DNA of 64,000 bases from Lamellibrachia satsuma (GCA_033239005.1 BSQZ01000011.1:4161001-4225000), one strand, 5' to 3'. Shown: positions 11,069 through 24,925, numbered from the stretch's first letter. Notes: generated by a model from the sequence alone, not told the origin. Numbers and translations: made by a program.

Positions 11069-11737
11069 TTGTACAAGTGTGACTATGTCGGTTCACCTTG
11101 TGTATTGTTAATGCGAATTATCTCGAGGCAGTTAGCCGTGACCGCTGAACCATGATCGCTTAGCTACATGTCTAATCCTGGTTCACTTGGCTGTCGTACT
11201 TGCTATAATTGGAACGAAGCAGGTGTGTATAGATGTTTAACTTCCTTGCACCAATAGTGAAACTAAGAAGCACAACTAAGCGTATATATTGTGGAAAACC
11301 TGGTTTGCCACGCTCCGTTGCATAACCATAACCACCGCCTATATCGAGCACGGTTTAAGATTAGTGAAGAAAAACACAGTAGGCAGTACGTTGTATCGTT
11401 CAGTCAAGAATGTATCAAAGATCCGACTGAAAAGGCAAGTACGTTTGATAAGATAATTATAGTGTACCTCCATTGTAGAAATACTGTTGTTGATTCATGT
11501 CGATGTGATTATTTATTATCGACTCATGTTGGTGTTATTCACATGTTAAAGTTGCACCAGTGGAACATATGAACGAACATAAACCATTCTGTGATCAGAT
11601 TAATGGGTGGGATTCTGTTATTAATGTACGCTTCATACTGCCCCGAACGCTGTGTAATATTAACCGATTAGCTCAGGCCAATGTGAGATATAAAATACTT
11701 TTCAAAGCAGTATAGTATGGTGGGGAAAAGAGTCCTA

Positions 11738-11786
11738 GTGGGGTAAGACGCCGTGGGGTAAGACGTCGTGGGGTAAGACGCCCCAT
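11738..11786. repeat. Three 15-bp units of GTGGGGTAAGACGCC
   Basis: Units start at 11738, 11753 and 11768 (the second has GTC for GCC). The paralogous site at 23131-23160 has two units. The unit resembles the GGGGTCAAGACGCC core of the 26-bp minisatellite. Confidence 0.85.
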
Positions 11787-11789
11787 CGC

Positions 11790-12250
11790 CTCTTGTGGAT
11801 GAATGCAACGATTCTACCTAGTGCCTGTTCTGCTTAAAAAAACATGCATATGAAAAAGACCAGGGGCGGATCCAGGATTTAGAAAAAGGGGGGTCCAAGG
11901 TAAAGTATGAAGCGCCGGAGGAACGAAACAAGGCGGGAAGCGCCTCGGGAGTGGGTGGGTGTGTGAGGGGGAATCCCCTTCCCATCCATTTGACTTTTGT
12001 TTAGACAAAACACTTGAAATTGTGTAAATTGGGACACCCATAATCTGCTTTTAAGCGAGTTAGGGCCTAATGTAATCAATCCAAAATTCAGACTTGCGAC
12101 ATCGTACGAATTTTCCGTATACAATAAGGATTTTCGGGAGGAATACGGCCTTTGGCTCTCTCTCTCCTTCTTTCACCCTCCCCCGATCTTCTCATGTCCC
12201 TCCTCACGCAGTTCTACCATCTCAGCTGTGGGCTTCTCCTTTTTCTGCGT
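11790..12250. other. Spacer
   Basis: No gene seen. It contains C-rich and T-rich low-complexity stretches next to the LINE remnant that follows. Confidence 0.3.
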
Positions 12251-12254
12251 CCTT

Positions 12255-13548
12255 GATATTTGTCCACCTCTGCTCTCTTTGCTAGTTTGCTTGCATCCAT
12301 TCTAACCGACGAACCCAGTTATTCTCACACTCTTGCAGCTTCTGTTGTTGTTGTTCTGTCAACGCCACTGTCTCCAGACCACACAGGCATGCTGGTGTAA
12401 CACACGTTCTCAGGACTTTCCCTTTCAGCTTTTGTTTTTATTTTCTGTCCAACATGACTCCCTCTACCTTTCTCCAAGCATTCGCTCCCGCTTGTGTCTG
12501 ACGTCACACTTCTGCCGCTGAATGCTCATTCTCATTCCTCCAAATTACACAAAGCCATCCACTTGCTTGATCTCCTTACCATCCAACCTGATGTTCAGCT
12601 CCTCTGGTGTCCAATCCACATCACTTCTGTCGTCTCTACGCTCATTCTCAGTCTGTGCTTCTCGAACACCCCCTTCCATTCCTCCAACACTTCCTGTAGG
12701 TCTTGTTTGCTTTCTGCTATTATGGCCAGATCGTCTGCATACATCATCTTCCTGAGAATATCCTTCGTGCTGATCTTCCTGCTGATTATTTCCATCACCA
12801 AGATAAACAGTAAAGGGCTATGGGCACTGCCTTGCCTCAAACCGATGTTAACTGGAAACTCTTCGGACAACCCAGATCCTATCACAACTCTTCCTTTTGT
12901 TCTCTCATACATTGTTTCCATCATCATGGCTTCTGCTTCTGGCACTCCCATCCATCTCAATGTTGCCATCACCATCTCTCTAGGGACTGTGTCAAAGGCC
13001 TTCTCCAGGTCCACAAATCCCCCTGCCATTCTCCCTTGCATCTCCAACCTCTTCTCTACCATTTGCCTTAAATGCAAACATTCCACCAGTCGTCCCTCTG
13101 TCTTTTCTGAATCCCTGTTGTTCTTCACCCAATTCTTGCTCTACTCTCTTTTGGATCCTCGCATCCAGGATCCTCTCTAGCAGCTTCATGATGTGACTTA
13201 GAAGTGTGATGCCTCGGTATGTCCCTGGGTGTTGCACATCTCCCTTCTTCTTCCATATTGGGACTATTAGCCCTGTCCGCCACTCCTCTGGTACTTTACC
13301 TTGTCTCATAAATGTATGCAGCAGCCTCTTTGTCGAGCTGATTTCACTCTTCCCCGCTGCCATTACCATCGCCACACGCATCTCATAAATACCTGGTGCT
13401 CTTCCCTACTTCATCCCTTTCATCCCGGTTTGTATCTCTGTATCCGTAATATCAGTTAACTCCACTTTCCCCTCTACATATGATGGTAATTCCAGATCGT
13501 TGTTATTTCTTTCCTGGTTCAGTAGCTCTTTGAAGTAGCTTTCCCAGA
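12255..13548 (-). pseudogene. RTE-like non-LTR reverse transcriptase, decayed
   Basis: Read on the minus strand, this is the reverse transcriptase of a LINE in several broken frames. The order is: a leader (VWESYFKELLN) near 13540; GKVPEEWRTGLIVPIWKKKG and YRGITLLS near 13250; EEQQGFRKDRGTT; GFVDLEKAFDTVPREM; GLRQGSAHSPLLF; the catalytic box YADDLAIIAES near 12735; then RTCVTPACLYG...LETVALT down to about 12330. Stops and frameshifts occur at about 13410 (GMK followed by stop) and near 13000. The end of the element (thumb/tail KRGRPRLRW type) is not joined here but is found in other fragments at 20570 and 46560. The clade assignment (RTE-like or Proto2-like) is a guess from motif wording. Confidence 0.8.
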
Positions 13549-14720
13549 CCAAAAATCGTGACAAAGTAGTCGTATGTATTTTCTTGTATTCGTCACATAA
13601 GTATAACTGAAATGTCCAAACGAAAGGACAATATTAAACGTATGCCATTTGCCATTTATTGCAGTATTGACTAAAACAACTATAGCAATGCAAATGTTTA
13701 ATAAAAAAAACAGTACCTTTGCATACAAAGAGACTAACGCATCTTTGACTAAAAACGTGCTACACCCATTCTCTATATAACTCAGCACATCCTTTGCCAA
13801 GGAAACTGTGTTTAATAGTTTCTCATCCAGCTCCTTCTGATATAGGTTCTAATTATATAATAAAAGTAGTTAGATTTCATATTACAGAAAGTCGTGGCAT
13901 TAAGTTTGAACTGAGACAAGGTGTAATTGAAACGTTTAGACATATATGAACCAATACCCCAAAAAGCTAGATCGCCCTCTCAAGAGAATCTATCCAAACC
14001 GTTGTTGCATTATAAAATAATCTGTATAAGGCACACCATTCGATTCTTGATCTGAATTTGAATCGGGATACATTCTGCTAAAAGTAGTAGTACAGTGTAA
14101 CAACAGTCAATACAAACTGGTAGATTAAAACGTTTCCTGATAGCTTTGAGCCTTGTAAATTAAAACATATAACAGAAATACGTACACCGTAGAAAGAAGA
14201 ACAGTATGACATAACTAATTGACGTTGTGTACTTATGTTACAAAAGCCAAAAATATAAATATAGTGATTAGCACAACCACCTTTCATGCCATAGTTCTGA
14301 ATGAATTCAAGACGCAAACCGGACACGGTAGATTTGGTTTATAACCCTGGCTCTCAACACTGTGGACTGTGTATCCCTCGTAACTCGGAGATGACGTTAA
14401 TGTCGGTCCCGTCTCAATTTGAGACATTAAAGAACCACTGAGGTCAGCTTGGCGAAACAGTTCTGAAAAGGCTAACTATTTGAATAAGACCTCAAAAGAC
14501 CATAACCACAATATGATTATGCAGACAATAGTATTTGCCGGGTGCTGGATACAACTAGATACTAGAAACTCTGTTTACATCATCTTTGTTTTAATAACAG
14601 TTGTTCATCAGCAGATCTGTTAATCATTATACATCAAGCTCGAGTACTCGTTGCCTTTTCCATTGTGATAATATTAGCACACCTGATTTGATTCACGTTA
14701 ATTATTGATACAGTATGTAG
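13549..14720. other. AT-rich spacer
   Basis: No coding, RNA or repeat structure recognised. The open frames here are short and lack any family signature. Confidence 0.3.
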
Positions 14721-14724
14721 CTTG

Positions 14725-15365
14725 AGAACATTTTCCGTTTGTTCCTTTCTACGAACATTTGACAAACTGTTTCTAAATCAATCTCCATGCCGTGGTTCAT
14801 GTTCAAAACTGGTGAGCCCAGAAAGCCGATCTTCTCCCATCCTGTTGCCTAGGTAGGTTTTGACCCTTCGCCTGCAGGGGAATGAACGTTATGCGTCCCA
14901 ACTTCCTCGGCATGGAGGAAGAGTGCAACCGATCCTCAACGGGGTGTGGATGTTCGGGAAGATGTCTTCATATGCGTGCTCGAGACATTCGGTCAGGTTA
15001 CACGAGGTCGATGACTGTGTGGGCTCTGTGATTCTCAAATAGCGCTGCCATTCCTTCAGCTTAGCTCGCAGCGAAGTGACGTTTGGCATGTTTGATTCCA
15101 AGAACATCAATCCGTCCACAACATGTTGTACATTTCCCGTCTCTTTAATGATCCCGGGGAGTAGAGCACGAATTTCTATACCCTTCCCTTCCTGCTTTCT
15201 GGGTTAAATCGATTGTGGAATTCGGCAGACAGGTGGTCACAAAACGGGATTGTCAGATTGCGCAGATAGTGCTCCCGTGGGGATGTGCTTGGGGCATTGG
15301 CTCTATGCATCTGTCGGGACGATCCTTGCTGCTGAGATGGTTGTAGCAAGAAGTGTGACTAAACG
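14725..15365 (-). pseudogene. hAT-type transposase C-terminal fragment
   Basis: The minus strand encodes pieces that match the end of hAT transposases of the animal '52-kDa repressor-like' group. In order: REHYLRNLTIPFCDHL near 15270, SLRAKLKEWQRYL near 15060, RRRVKTYLGNRMGEDRLSGL near 14850 and, in a shifted frame, NMNHGMEIDLETVC then FVERNKRK near 14760. In the family this stretch forms the dimerisation region and carries the last catalytic Glu. At least two frameshifts and a stop break it. No terminal inverted repeats were found. Confidence 0.65.
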
Positions 15366-15529
15366 TGTAACATTTTTATACCATACACTGTAATCCTGTT
15401 ATATCTATCTTTTGTCTCATCGTTACCATTCGTTCCCTGGTTTGGTCGATCATACTGTACGCTTGATATATGTCCGAGTCCCTCTTTTGAAGCTTGGACG
15501 TCATGGGCCTGACATTCTCCAAAACATTA

Positions 15530-15622
15530 TTCACATGAAACCGAAAATTCAGTAGGCTATGACATTTTTGTATTAAAAATTAACAAGAAGGTTAAGGTGG
15601 GGCAAGAAGCCCCCGTGCTATA
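15530..15622. repeat. Dispersed repeat with GGGGCAAGAAGCCCC core (inverted copy 24355-24430)
   Basis: The stretch GTAGGCTATGACATTTTTG...TTAACAAGAAG...GGTGGGGCAAGAAGCCCCC matches the reverse complement of about 24355-24425. Both copies lie next to a long (AT)n array. Confidence 0.7.
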
Positions 15623-15697
15623 AATTGTTACTTCCCCCCATCTAGACATAAGGATCGCAAAAAAGAATTTGGAGAAAGCCAGATGCATATCACCGTG

Positions 15698-16458
<761 letters not shown>

Positions 16459-16532
16459 GTGACGTGATGTGACGTGACACGGTATTTGGTATATAGATTC
16501 CTGTATGGACATCACGAATCGCGATACATGCA
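16459..16532 (+). promoter_or_regulatory. Core promoter of LRR-A: paired TGACGTG boxes and TATA box
   Basis: Two TGACGTG boxes (16460-16466 and 16470-16476) sit exactly 10 bp apart, followed by GGTATATAG (16488-16496) about 40 bp before the ATG at 16533. TGACGTG is a CRE/ATF/XBP1-type core. The arrangement is conserved base for base, apart from one change between the boxes, upstream of LRR-B. It implies a very short 5' UTR and an intronless transcript. Binding factors are not known. Confidence 0.5.
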
Positions 16533-18296
16533 ATGGCGTCATCAACTTGTCGCATTGTATCTGTACAGATGGCATGTTTTATAGCCATGCTGTGCTGTTA
16601 TCTCTTCTCGACGGTAGCCACGCAACAATCATGCAAGCTTAAAAACGACTTCAAAGACGACGACTTCCCCTGCAGAAAGTGGCTGCACTGTGAAAAGCCG
16701 AGCAGCTGGGCTTCACTGAGCGCCGAGATAAAGACGAGAAGTCAAGACGATCGGCTGTGCGCCATTGTCGTCGACTGTGCGAACAAGGTCACCATTTCAA
16801 ACTTCGACTTTCAGGCGATCGGCGGAGATTTTGATCGTGTTATTAGTGTCACTATCTCACAATGTAACACGGCACAGCTTCATCTGGCCGACGACATGAA
16901 TTTCTTCGTCGTCGAGGTGGACCTCAGTGGGAACGCATTCGACTCGCTCGACTTCATGCAGGACTGGGAAAGCACCGATTTCGAAGCACTGCATTTTCAC
17001 AACAATTCAATTAAGATCGTTCGCCCTAACGACTTTTCTACGTTCCGCCATCTGTCTAGCCTCAGACTTCAATCCAACCTGATCACCGACGTTGAATCGG
17101 GGTGTTTTGTGAATAACCACGAATTAAAGAGTGTCGATTTATCAGACAACCGTCTTGAGACTCTTAAAGACAATATGTTCAAGGATATGGAAGGGCTGAA
17201 GGTTGTGCGATTGGCCAGGAACACGATCAACAGTATGGCCGACGGTGCGTACCTTAACGTCCATCTCGACTCGCTCGATCTGTCGCACAACGACATCACG
17301 ACCGTGCCGAATTCCGCCTTCGTGGACACGTCGGTAGTGTCGTTGGATTTATCCCACTGCCAAATCTCGAACATTCCATCTGGGTTCCTATCAAGCTTGC
17401 ACGAGAAACTGACCACTCTGGATCTATCCAACAACAAGATTGGAAGTTTGCCGTCTAACGCCTTTGTACATCTCTCGCAACTGGAAGTGATCTACCTCTC
17501 AGGAAACAAACTCACTACGACCGAAGAAACGATGTTCCCTCTGAGTATCACTGACGTACATCTCAACTTACCGACAACGACACAGATCCAAATTACGACA
17601 ACTACATTACCACCACCACCACCACCAACAACAACAACAGCAACAACACAATCACCAACAACAACAACAGTAGCAACAACTACGACAACACTAGTACTGC
17701 CTAGAACGTCGGCAACAACAACAGCAACAACAACAACAACCGGAATACTATCAACCCCTGGGTCTTTCGTGTCACCCAATCCGTCGCTACCACCAACGAC
17801 CCAGGCTGTACCCGTCCTGTATATTATCATGGGTGCGGTTCTGACTCTGGTTGTTGTCGTCATCGGCTTTGTCATCTACAAATGTGTGTCGAGGAATCTG
17901 AGAAGGCGTAACAAAAATGAACCGCCTCCACGGCCAGACAGTACGCCTCAACAATCTAGAGAAAGCCAACATACACGTCCGCTGCACAACATTTACTTGG
18001 ATATGGACCAAGTAGCGAACCCAACTGCAGATGGTATTTATGAAGTAATTCCGGGTGATTACGAAGTTCCCGGAACAAAAGATGGACAACATGACCCGCA
18101 TGTTTATGCTAAGATGGGAGGTGTTGATGGGCGAGTGGAAGCCGCTGCCAAGACTGCTGAACCCGATGATAAGTCTGCCACGTCGACAGGAGTCTACACC
18201 GAGATCATTCCACCAGTTCGCCCGGAGCCTGCGAATGGACCTGTCAACGACGATGCGCATCCATTGCCACTGTACGCGGATATACTCCGGAGCTAG
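16533..18296 (+). CDS. LRR-A: LRR transmembrane receptor with tyrosine-motif tail
   Basis: A 587-residue, uninterrupted single-exon frame; a type I surface receptor by architecture, ligand unknown. Residues 1-33 are a signal peptide (Met13 is an alternative start). An N-terminal cysteine module (Cys34, 47, 53, 76, 82, 111) differs from a classical LRRNT. About eight LRRs span residues 125-345, with motifs such as LDSLDLSHNDITTVP, and no LRRCT cysteine cap follows. Residues 348-425 are a Thr/Pro-rich, mucin-like stalk coded by ACA/ACC runs. Residues 427-449 are the membrane segment, ending in basic residues. The tail has six tyrosines in SH2-type contexts: Y488 (YLDM), Y503 (YEVI), Y510 (YEVP), Y525 (YAKM), Y555 (YTEI), Y581 (YADI); the YxxM sites fit PI3-kinase binding. 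The start is chosen because the signal peptide and promoter spacing are conserved in LRR-B. I do not recognise a named family. Confidence 0.9.
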   Translation: MASSTCRIVSVQMACFIAMLCCYLFSTVATQQSCKLKNDFKDDDFPCRKWLHCEKPSSWASLSAEIKTRSQDDRLCAIVVDCANKVTISNFDFQAIGGDFDRVISVTISQCNTAQLHLADDMNFFVVEVDLSGNAFDSLDFMQDWESTDFEALHFHNNSIKIVRPNDFSTFRHLSSLRLQSNLITDVESGCFVNNHELKSVDLSDNRLETLKDNMFKDMEGLKVVRLARNTINSMADGAYLNVHLDSLDLSHNDITTVPNSAFVDTSVVSLDLSHCQISNIPSGFLSSLHEKLTTLDLSNNKIGSLPSNAFVHLSQLEVIYLSGNKLTTTEETMFPLSITDVHLNLPTTTQIQITTTTLPPPPPPTTTTATTQSPTTTTVATTTTTLVLPRTSATTTATTTTTGILSTPGSFVSPNPSLPPTTQAVPVLYIIMGAVLTLVVVVIGFVIYKCVSRNLRRRNKNEPPPRPDSTPQQSRESQHTRPLHNIYLDMDQVANPTADGIYEVIPGDYEVPGTKDGQHDPHVYAKMGGVDGRVEAAAKTAEPDDKSATSTGVYTEIIPPVRPEPANGPVNDDAHPLPLYADILRS

Positions 18297-18574
18297 ACTC
18301 GTGTTACCTGGACTTTGATCCGAGACCAACCGAAATGAACCATCAGTCACGTACAATCACCACGATTGGCTTACTTTGCGCATAGCGAGCTAATAACGGC
18401 CGTGACGCTTTCCACTAATTTTAGTACGAGTCAACATAACATAGTTTACTGTTACATTTATTGCACGCGACTTCTCTAGTAAACTTACATATATGTTTGT
18501 AAAGATTGGTTTATAATACTGTTTCAAACATCGCAAACTTGCTGTTTTATATTGTGATTATTATTCGGCGGTGG

Positions 18575-18580
18575 AATAAA
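18575..18580 (+). terminator. Polyadenylation signal AATAAA of LRR-A
   Basis: AATAAA lies 279 bp after the stop codon, at a plausible 3' UTR length. It is the first perfect signal downstream. Confidence 0.6.
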
Positions 18581-18639
18581 GTCATGCCAAAATGTGCAAT
18601 GAAACTAGCTTGCCAGATTGTATTCACAAGAACTCGATA

Positions 18640-19190
18640 GATATCGCTCGTTGTCTTATTCGGCGGCGCGTGTCGGTTGCATTGGGTCATTCAACCGTGA
18701 ATTGTTGCAAACGGCCCCGTGTGTTCCTTATTACGGTTGTATATCACTGCCTCGTTTAGTCGCCGGGTATGCGGAAGAACACCCTCCTCCGTAACCCACG
18801 TGAGAACTGCTCGTTACGCAGGTTTGTACATACTGTCTTGGGTATATTTAGTGATTAACCATTTGAATATTTGTTGTAAAGACTTGAGTGTATTGACAAG
18901 AACGGCGCCACCAGCCTATCTCTTGTATTCACCGTTTCGACGACATGGAGCAAGACCCCGAATTAGGTCAAAACACGGCTCCTACTGTGATATTTACTAT
19001 AGGCGTTGTCGTGTAGGCATTTTAAGGACCACAATCAGTGGCGTATTTATGGAGGCATTGACCATTCCCATTTGCTTATTTTTAAAAAAAATTTCGAATG
19101 TAACCTGTTGATCTGGTGAAAAATGTCATAATTATAAAAATGGTAATTTACTTACTGCTTCTGATAGACATGCGTGAAGGTTCCATTTGT
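18640..19190. repeat. Duplicated spacer block W, copy 1 (copy 2 at about 23265-24060)
   Basis: Shared landmarks include CCGTGTGTTCCTTATTAC, GAGAACTGCTCGTTACGCAG, GACATGGAGCAAGACC and AAAATGGTAATTTAC. Copy 2 has about 270 bp extra between the last two landmarks. Short open frames differ between copies, so no gene is inferred. Confidence 0.75.
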
Positions 19191-19607
19191 GTTTTTTGAG
19201 GAACAACATAATTCAGCACGGGCACATATAATTACACTCTTCATATATTTGCATACATTTCAATACGTTTAGTGGGATATTAGGTGGATCCTGAATTTTC
19301 CAAAGAGGTGAAGATTTTAATTTCGTAGATCTTGATCGGAGGCGATGTGTACACATTGTTTTGTTGCACACATTATATTTTTTAAGATATAAGTTAAACA
19401 TTATGTATTGGGTAGGTTGGGACAAGGAACCCATCTTAAGAGAAAATCGCATGCGGGAGAGAATCGTTTCGGTACATATTGTTTATGTGCTATGAATAAT
19501 CTAGTTCATTAAGTAGGTAGGTCTTAGGTAGATTCCGTGTGTTAAAATTGTTGTCGTACCTTGTCTCTGAACAAAAGTTGTAGCTATTTTAGCGGAGGTT
19601 CCAATGG
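19191..19607. other. Spacer
   Basis: No gene or repeat recognised between block W and the 20-bp tandem repeat. Confidence 0.3.
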
Positions 19608-19690
19608 TGGGGTAAGAAGCCCACACACGGCGCAAGAAGCCCACCCACGGCGTAATAAGCCCACCCACGCCGCAAGTAGCCCCTCTGGGC
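19608..19690. repeat. Four 20-bp units of GGCGCAAGAAGCCCACCCAC
   Basis: Imperfect tandem units with GGGGTAAGAAGCCC in the first copy, another expansion of the GGGGYAAGAMGCC motif seen elsewhere in the window. Confidence 0.85.
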
Positions 19691-20109
19691 GTTTGCAATA
19701 TTATAGTTTTTCATTTGAATATTGTTTTCACATATCGCCCCCAAGCGATGCATTTATGCCACTGCTATATACTATATGTATTAGCCTACTGTACGCATTT
19801 ACTTATTTTGTCTCAATTTCCCTTGGCTATTGTACATGTTCTCACTTTGTATTGTAACGTAATAATGCCTTCTCCCGGGCTATCAAAAAGGCGGTATGCT
19901 CCGCTGCTGGCATTGCACTACTGTAATTGTCAGTCGGTCGTTCTGGCTTGTGGCGTTTCAACTTTTGCTTATAATTATATACAACTTGTCGTGTATATGG
20001 TTACATGTTGAGAATAGCGCGTGCTTCTCTGCTACCAGCACCAGAGCCACTGCCACTGGATATTCACAATGCGGCGGCAGCAGAACTGGTCAGCATAATT
20101 GCTAAACAC

Positions 20110-20530
20110 CTATTTTATCAGTGTTGCACTTTGCTATGACTGAAAAAAGCAGGTGTTTCGCAATCATGTGACGCTCCGATGAATACACATAACCGGTGAC
20201 ATGGAACACGGTGATAAGGTCACTGGCGAACCCTACAGACAGCCACATTGACATTGTCCGTGAAACGTACAGTTTTTTTTATAAACGACAATACTCGCTC
20301 ATAGTGTATACACCATGTAGTGCCTAGGCCTGTTTAAAAGAGGGGTAATTATAAACTTACCTCACTTAAAAATAGTCATCGTGTATACATGTGTCACACT
20401 GTTTCTCTAACTTCACAAACTTGAGGACGCCAATCGAATCGAATCAAATGAACATCCGAATACCCAACCCACGAGCTCTCGCAACATAAATAGTTGAATA
20501 AAGTCCAAGTACGCAATGTATGCACATGAT
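20110..20530. repeat. Duplicated spacer block X, copy 2
   Basis: Co-linear with 4130-4522 and, like it, ending at a tetranucleotide tract (GTGC, 20530-20562). Confidence 0.75.
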
Positions 20531-20569
20531 TGTATGTGTGTACGTGCGTGCGTGCGTGCGTGGGTGTGT

Positions 20570-20950
20570 GAGAAAAGAATAGACAAGTGAAGAATAGAGG
20601 AGCTGAGGGAGGAAGTTGGCGTGAAAGAGAGTGTCACGAGGAGGTGGTGAGGAGCCGGCTAAAGTGGGTTGGTATAAAGAATGGAAGTGGAACGGTTGAG
20701 GAAGAGAGCGGAAGGCGGGTAGAAGAAGAAGAAGATCAAGACTGAGATGAGAGGACTGCGTGAAGAGAGATTTGGAAGGAGTGGGAGGGGAGGAGTGGGA
20801 GGGGAGTGGAAAAAAGACCGAAGGATGGAGGAGTGGAGAAGGTTGATTGAAGCAGTGAAATGGGATCAGTGAAGGGAGGGAAGGGAAACAATCAACAATC
20901 AGCCTCACCCCTGACTTCAGGGATAAAGACAAGAGCAACAACAACAACTC
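20570..20950 (+). pseudogene. 3' end of the RTE-like LINE
   Basis: The plus strand carries the decayed C-terminal coding end and 3' UTR of the same LINE family as 46560-47065: AGAATAGAGGAGCTGAGGGA (EELREEVGVKES), then ...RSRLKWVG in another frame. It finishes with GGGATAAAGACAAGAGCAAC followed by CAA repeats. All frames are broken. Confidence 0.7.
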
Positions 20951-21369
20951 CAAACAGGTCCTTTAAAGCTTTTATCGCGTATATGTAACCAAGAAAACTC
21001 GTATCTGTGTGGAATCCACCAAGACACATGACAACGGAGCGCTGCCACTATGTTCGTTGGCAATGATGGGCCTTCCACCATAAGGCTGGTCAAACGTGAG
21101 GATAGGCTTCAGTTGGAGTCACCTACATTCTGCTGCCACAGATCTCAGTGTTCAATAGACACAACTCATGTCACTCGCATTCATGTTTATCATTGGCAAA
21201 AGATGACTATATTTCCCCTATGTGAGTACTCTGATCGACAGCCGGATCTTTCCCGACCACACAGGCCAGGACGAACGGACGGACCGTGCGGCCTCCCACA
21301 GTAGGTCTAGCTTCCAGGTTGGGTCATTTTATCGGTTTTGTCTGGAGTTTCTTGTAGAAGTGTACGCCA
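20951..21369. other. Spacer
   Basis: No gene recognised; short open frames without family signature. Confidence 0.3.
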
Positions 21370-23200
<1,831 letters not shown>

Positions 23201-23264
23201 GCCTATTCTGCCAAAAAAAACATATGCATTTGAAATATACACTTATGAAAAAATCGGCAGTACA

Positions 23265-24060
23265 ACAGTGAAACGTTGCAAATAGCCCCGTGTGTTCCTT
23301 ATTACATGTTTATATCACTGCCTCGCTTAGACGTCGGGTATGTGGAAGAAAACCCTCTTCCGTAAGCCACGCGAGAACTGCTCGTTACGCAGGTTTATCT
23401 ATTCTTATTATGTCTTATTCTGTTCTTGTATATATATAGTCATTTACCGTTTGAATGTTTGTTGTAAAGACTAGAGTGTATTAACAAGAACGGCGTCACC
23501 AGTCTATCTCTTGTATTTACCGTGTCGATGACATGGAGCAAGACCGCGAATTAGGTCAAAACACGGCTCTTACTGTGATCTGTAGGCGTTGTCGTGTAAG
23601 CGTTTTTCTAAGGACCACTGTCAATGGCGTATTTATGGTGACAATGAACCAAGGCCCCTTTGGTTTTTTTCGTATGCAACCAGTTGCGCCACTACATGGT
23701 AGCATTGTAAACTAATGGATGACTACGATTACTCCCGATTGGCCTCCGTTTTGCAACATCCTAGACACGTGACTGGCCACAACGGAAACAAGTGCTTGCG
23801 TTTGTTGTGTCATCATTATTGATATGTTCAAGTTACATTTTATGTTGAATAAATAAAAAAATCATAAACGAAAAACAAATCCGTTGCATTACACATTTAA
23901 ATATCAATGGCATTATTTGATTGATTTTCCACTTTGGTCAATAGAGTCACTACGAGACTTTCACTGGTAAAAAATTTCATAACTATAAAAATGGTAATTT
24001 ACATACTGCAGAAGATAGATAGACCTGCGTGAATGTTTCATTTGTGGGTTATATACGCAT
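23265..24060. repeat. Duplicated spacer block W, copy 2
   Basis: Co-linear with 18640-19190 apart from an internal 270-bp addition (about 23670-23940). Confidence 0.75.
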
Positions 24061-24221
24061 AGAATGTCCAGTGAGATCAGACAAAGGCTGATAGTTTGCC
24101 TATGAACCGCGACGAATATGACAACGTACTTTCACAGTAGTTTTAACAAAACAGTAGTGAACTATTTCATAATTAATGTTGTTAGAATGTGTAAGATACC
24201 CCATGCTAGTATACAGAACGC

Positions 24222-24327
<106 letters not shown>

Positions 24328-24354
24328 TATGAAGCTCAACTTTTAATGTGAATC

Positions 24355-24430
24355 ACGTCTTGCCCCACCTTAAACTTCTTGTTAATTATTAATACAAAAT
24401 GTCATAGCCTACCGAATTTGGGTCAAACTG
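24355..24430. repeat. Inverted copy of the GGGGCAAGA repeat
   Basis: Reads CTTGCCCCACCTTAAACTTC, then TTAATTATTAATACAAAATG and CATAGCCTACCGAAT: the reverse complement of 15540-15610. Confidence 0.7.
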
Positions 24431-24925
24431 ACAAAAGTAGTACATGATTAATGACTATGTGCCACGCTGGATTAAGGACATTATTATGTCGCTTACATAA
24501 TTGGATTTACCTGTACACATGGATACAACACCTGCCATAATAACATTATTTCGCGTATAACAGTTATGAACGTCGCCGTCCGCTCACTATTTCAATGCGT
24601 AGAAATGGGCCACTATGAAAACTATTAATTTTAGAATATACACTCACGGAAACCAGGTAATGTATTCTCCACATTTGTTATCAGATGTGCCCGTAAACTG
24701 GTGCATATACGCCCCATTTATGTCGATGCTTTGTGTAACAATCTTGCTATATATGGTAATATTTATATTTACATGGTCATGATTAGAATTGTACATTGAT
24801 GTTAAGAGGCTAGCCCTTGTGTTCATGGAAAAGGTTTCAGTGGTTGGCCATGTGTACATGTTATCGTTCACGTGAAAAGTTGACATGTTGCACACGATTG
24901 ATCAAGCGTGACAAATATCACCAGG

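Noticed and set aside
13519..14326. Short minus-strand open frames in the AT-rich spacer
   Set aside because: Less than 95 codons, no homology pattern, no splice or promoter context.
17492..17875. Minus-strand Val-rich open frame opposite the LRR-A stalk
   Set aside because: It is the shadow of the ACA/ACC-coded Thr stalk; no independent signature.
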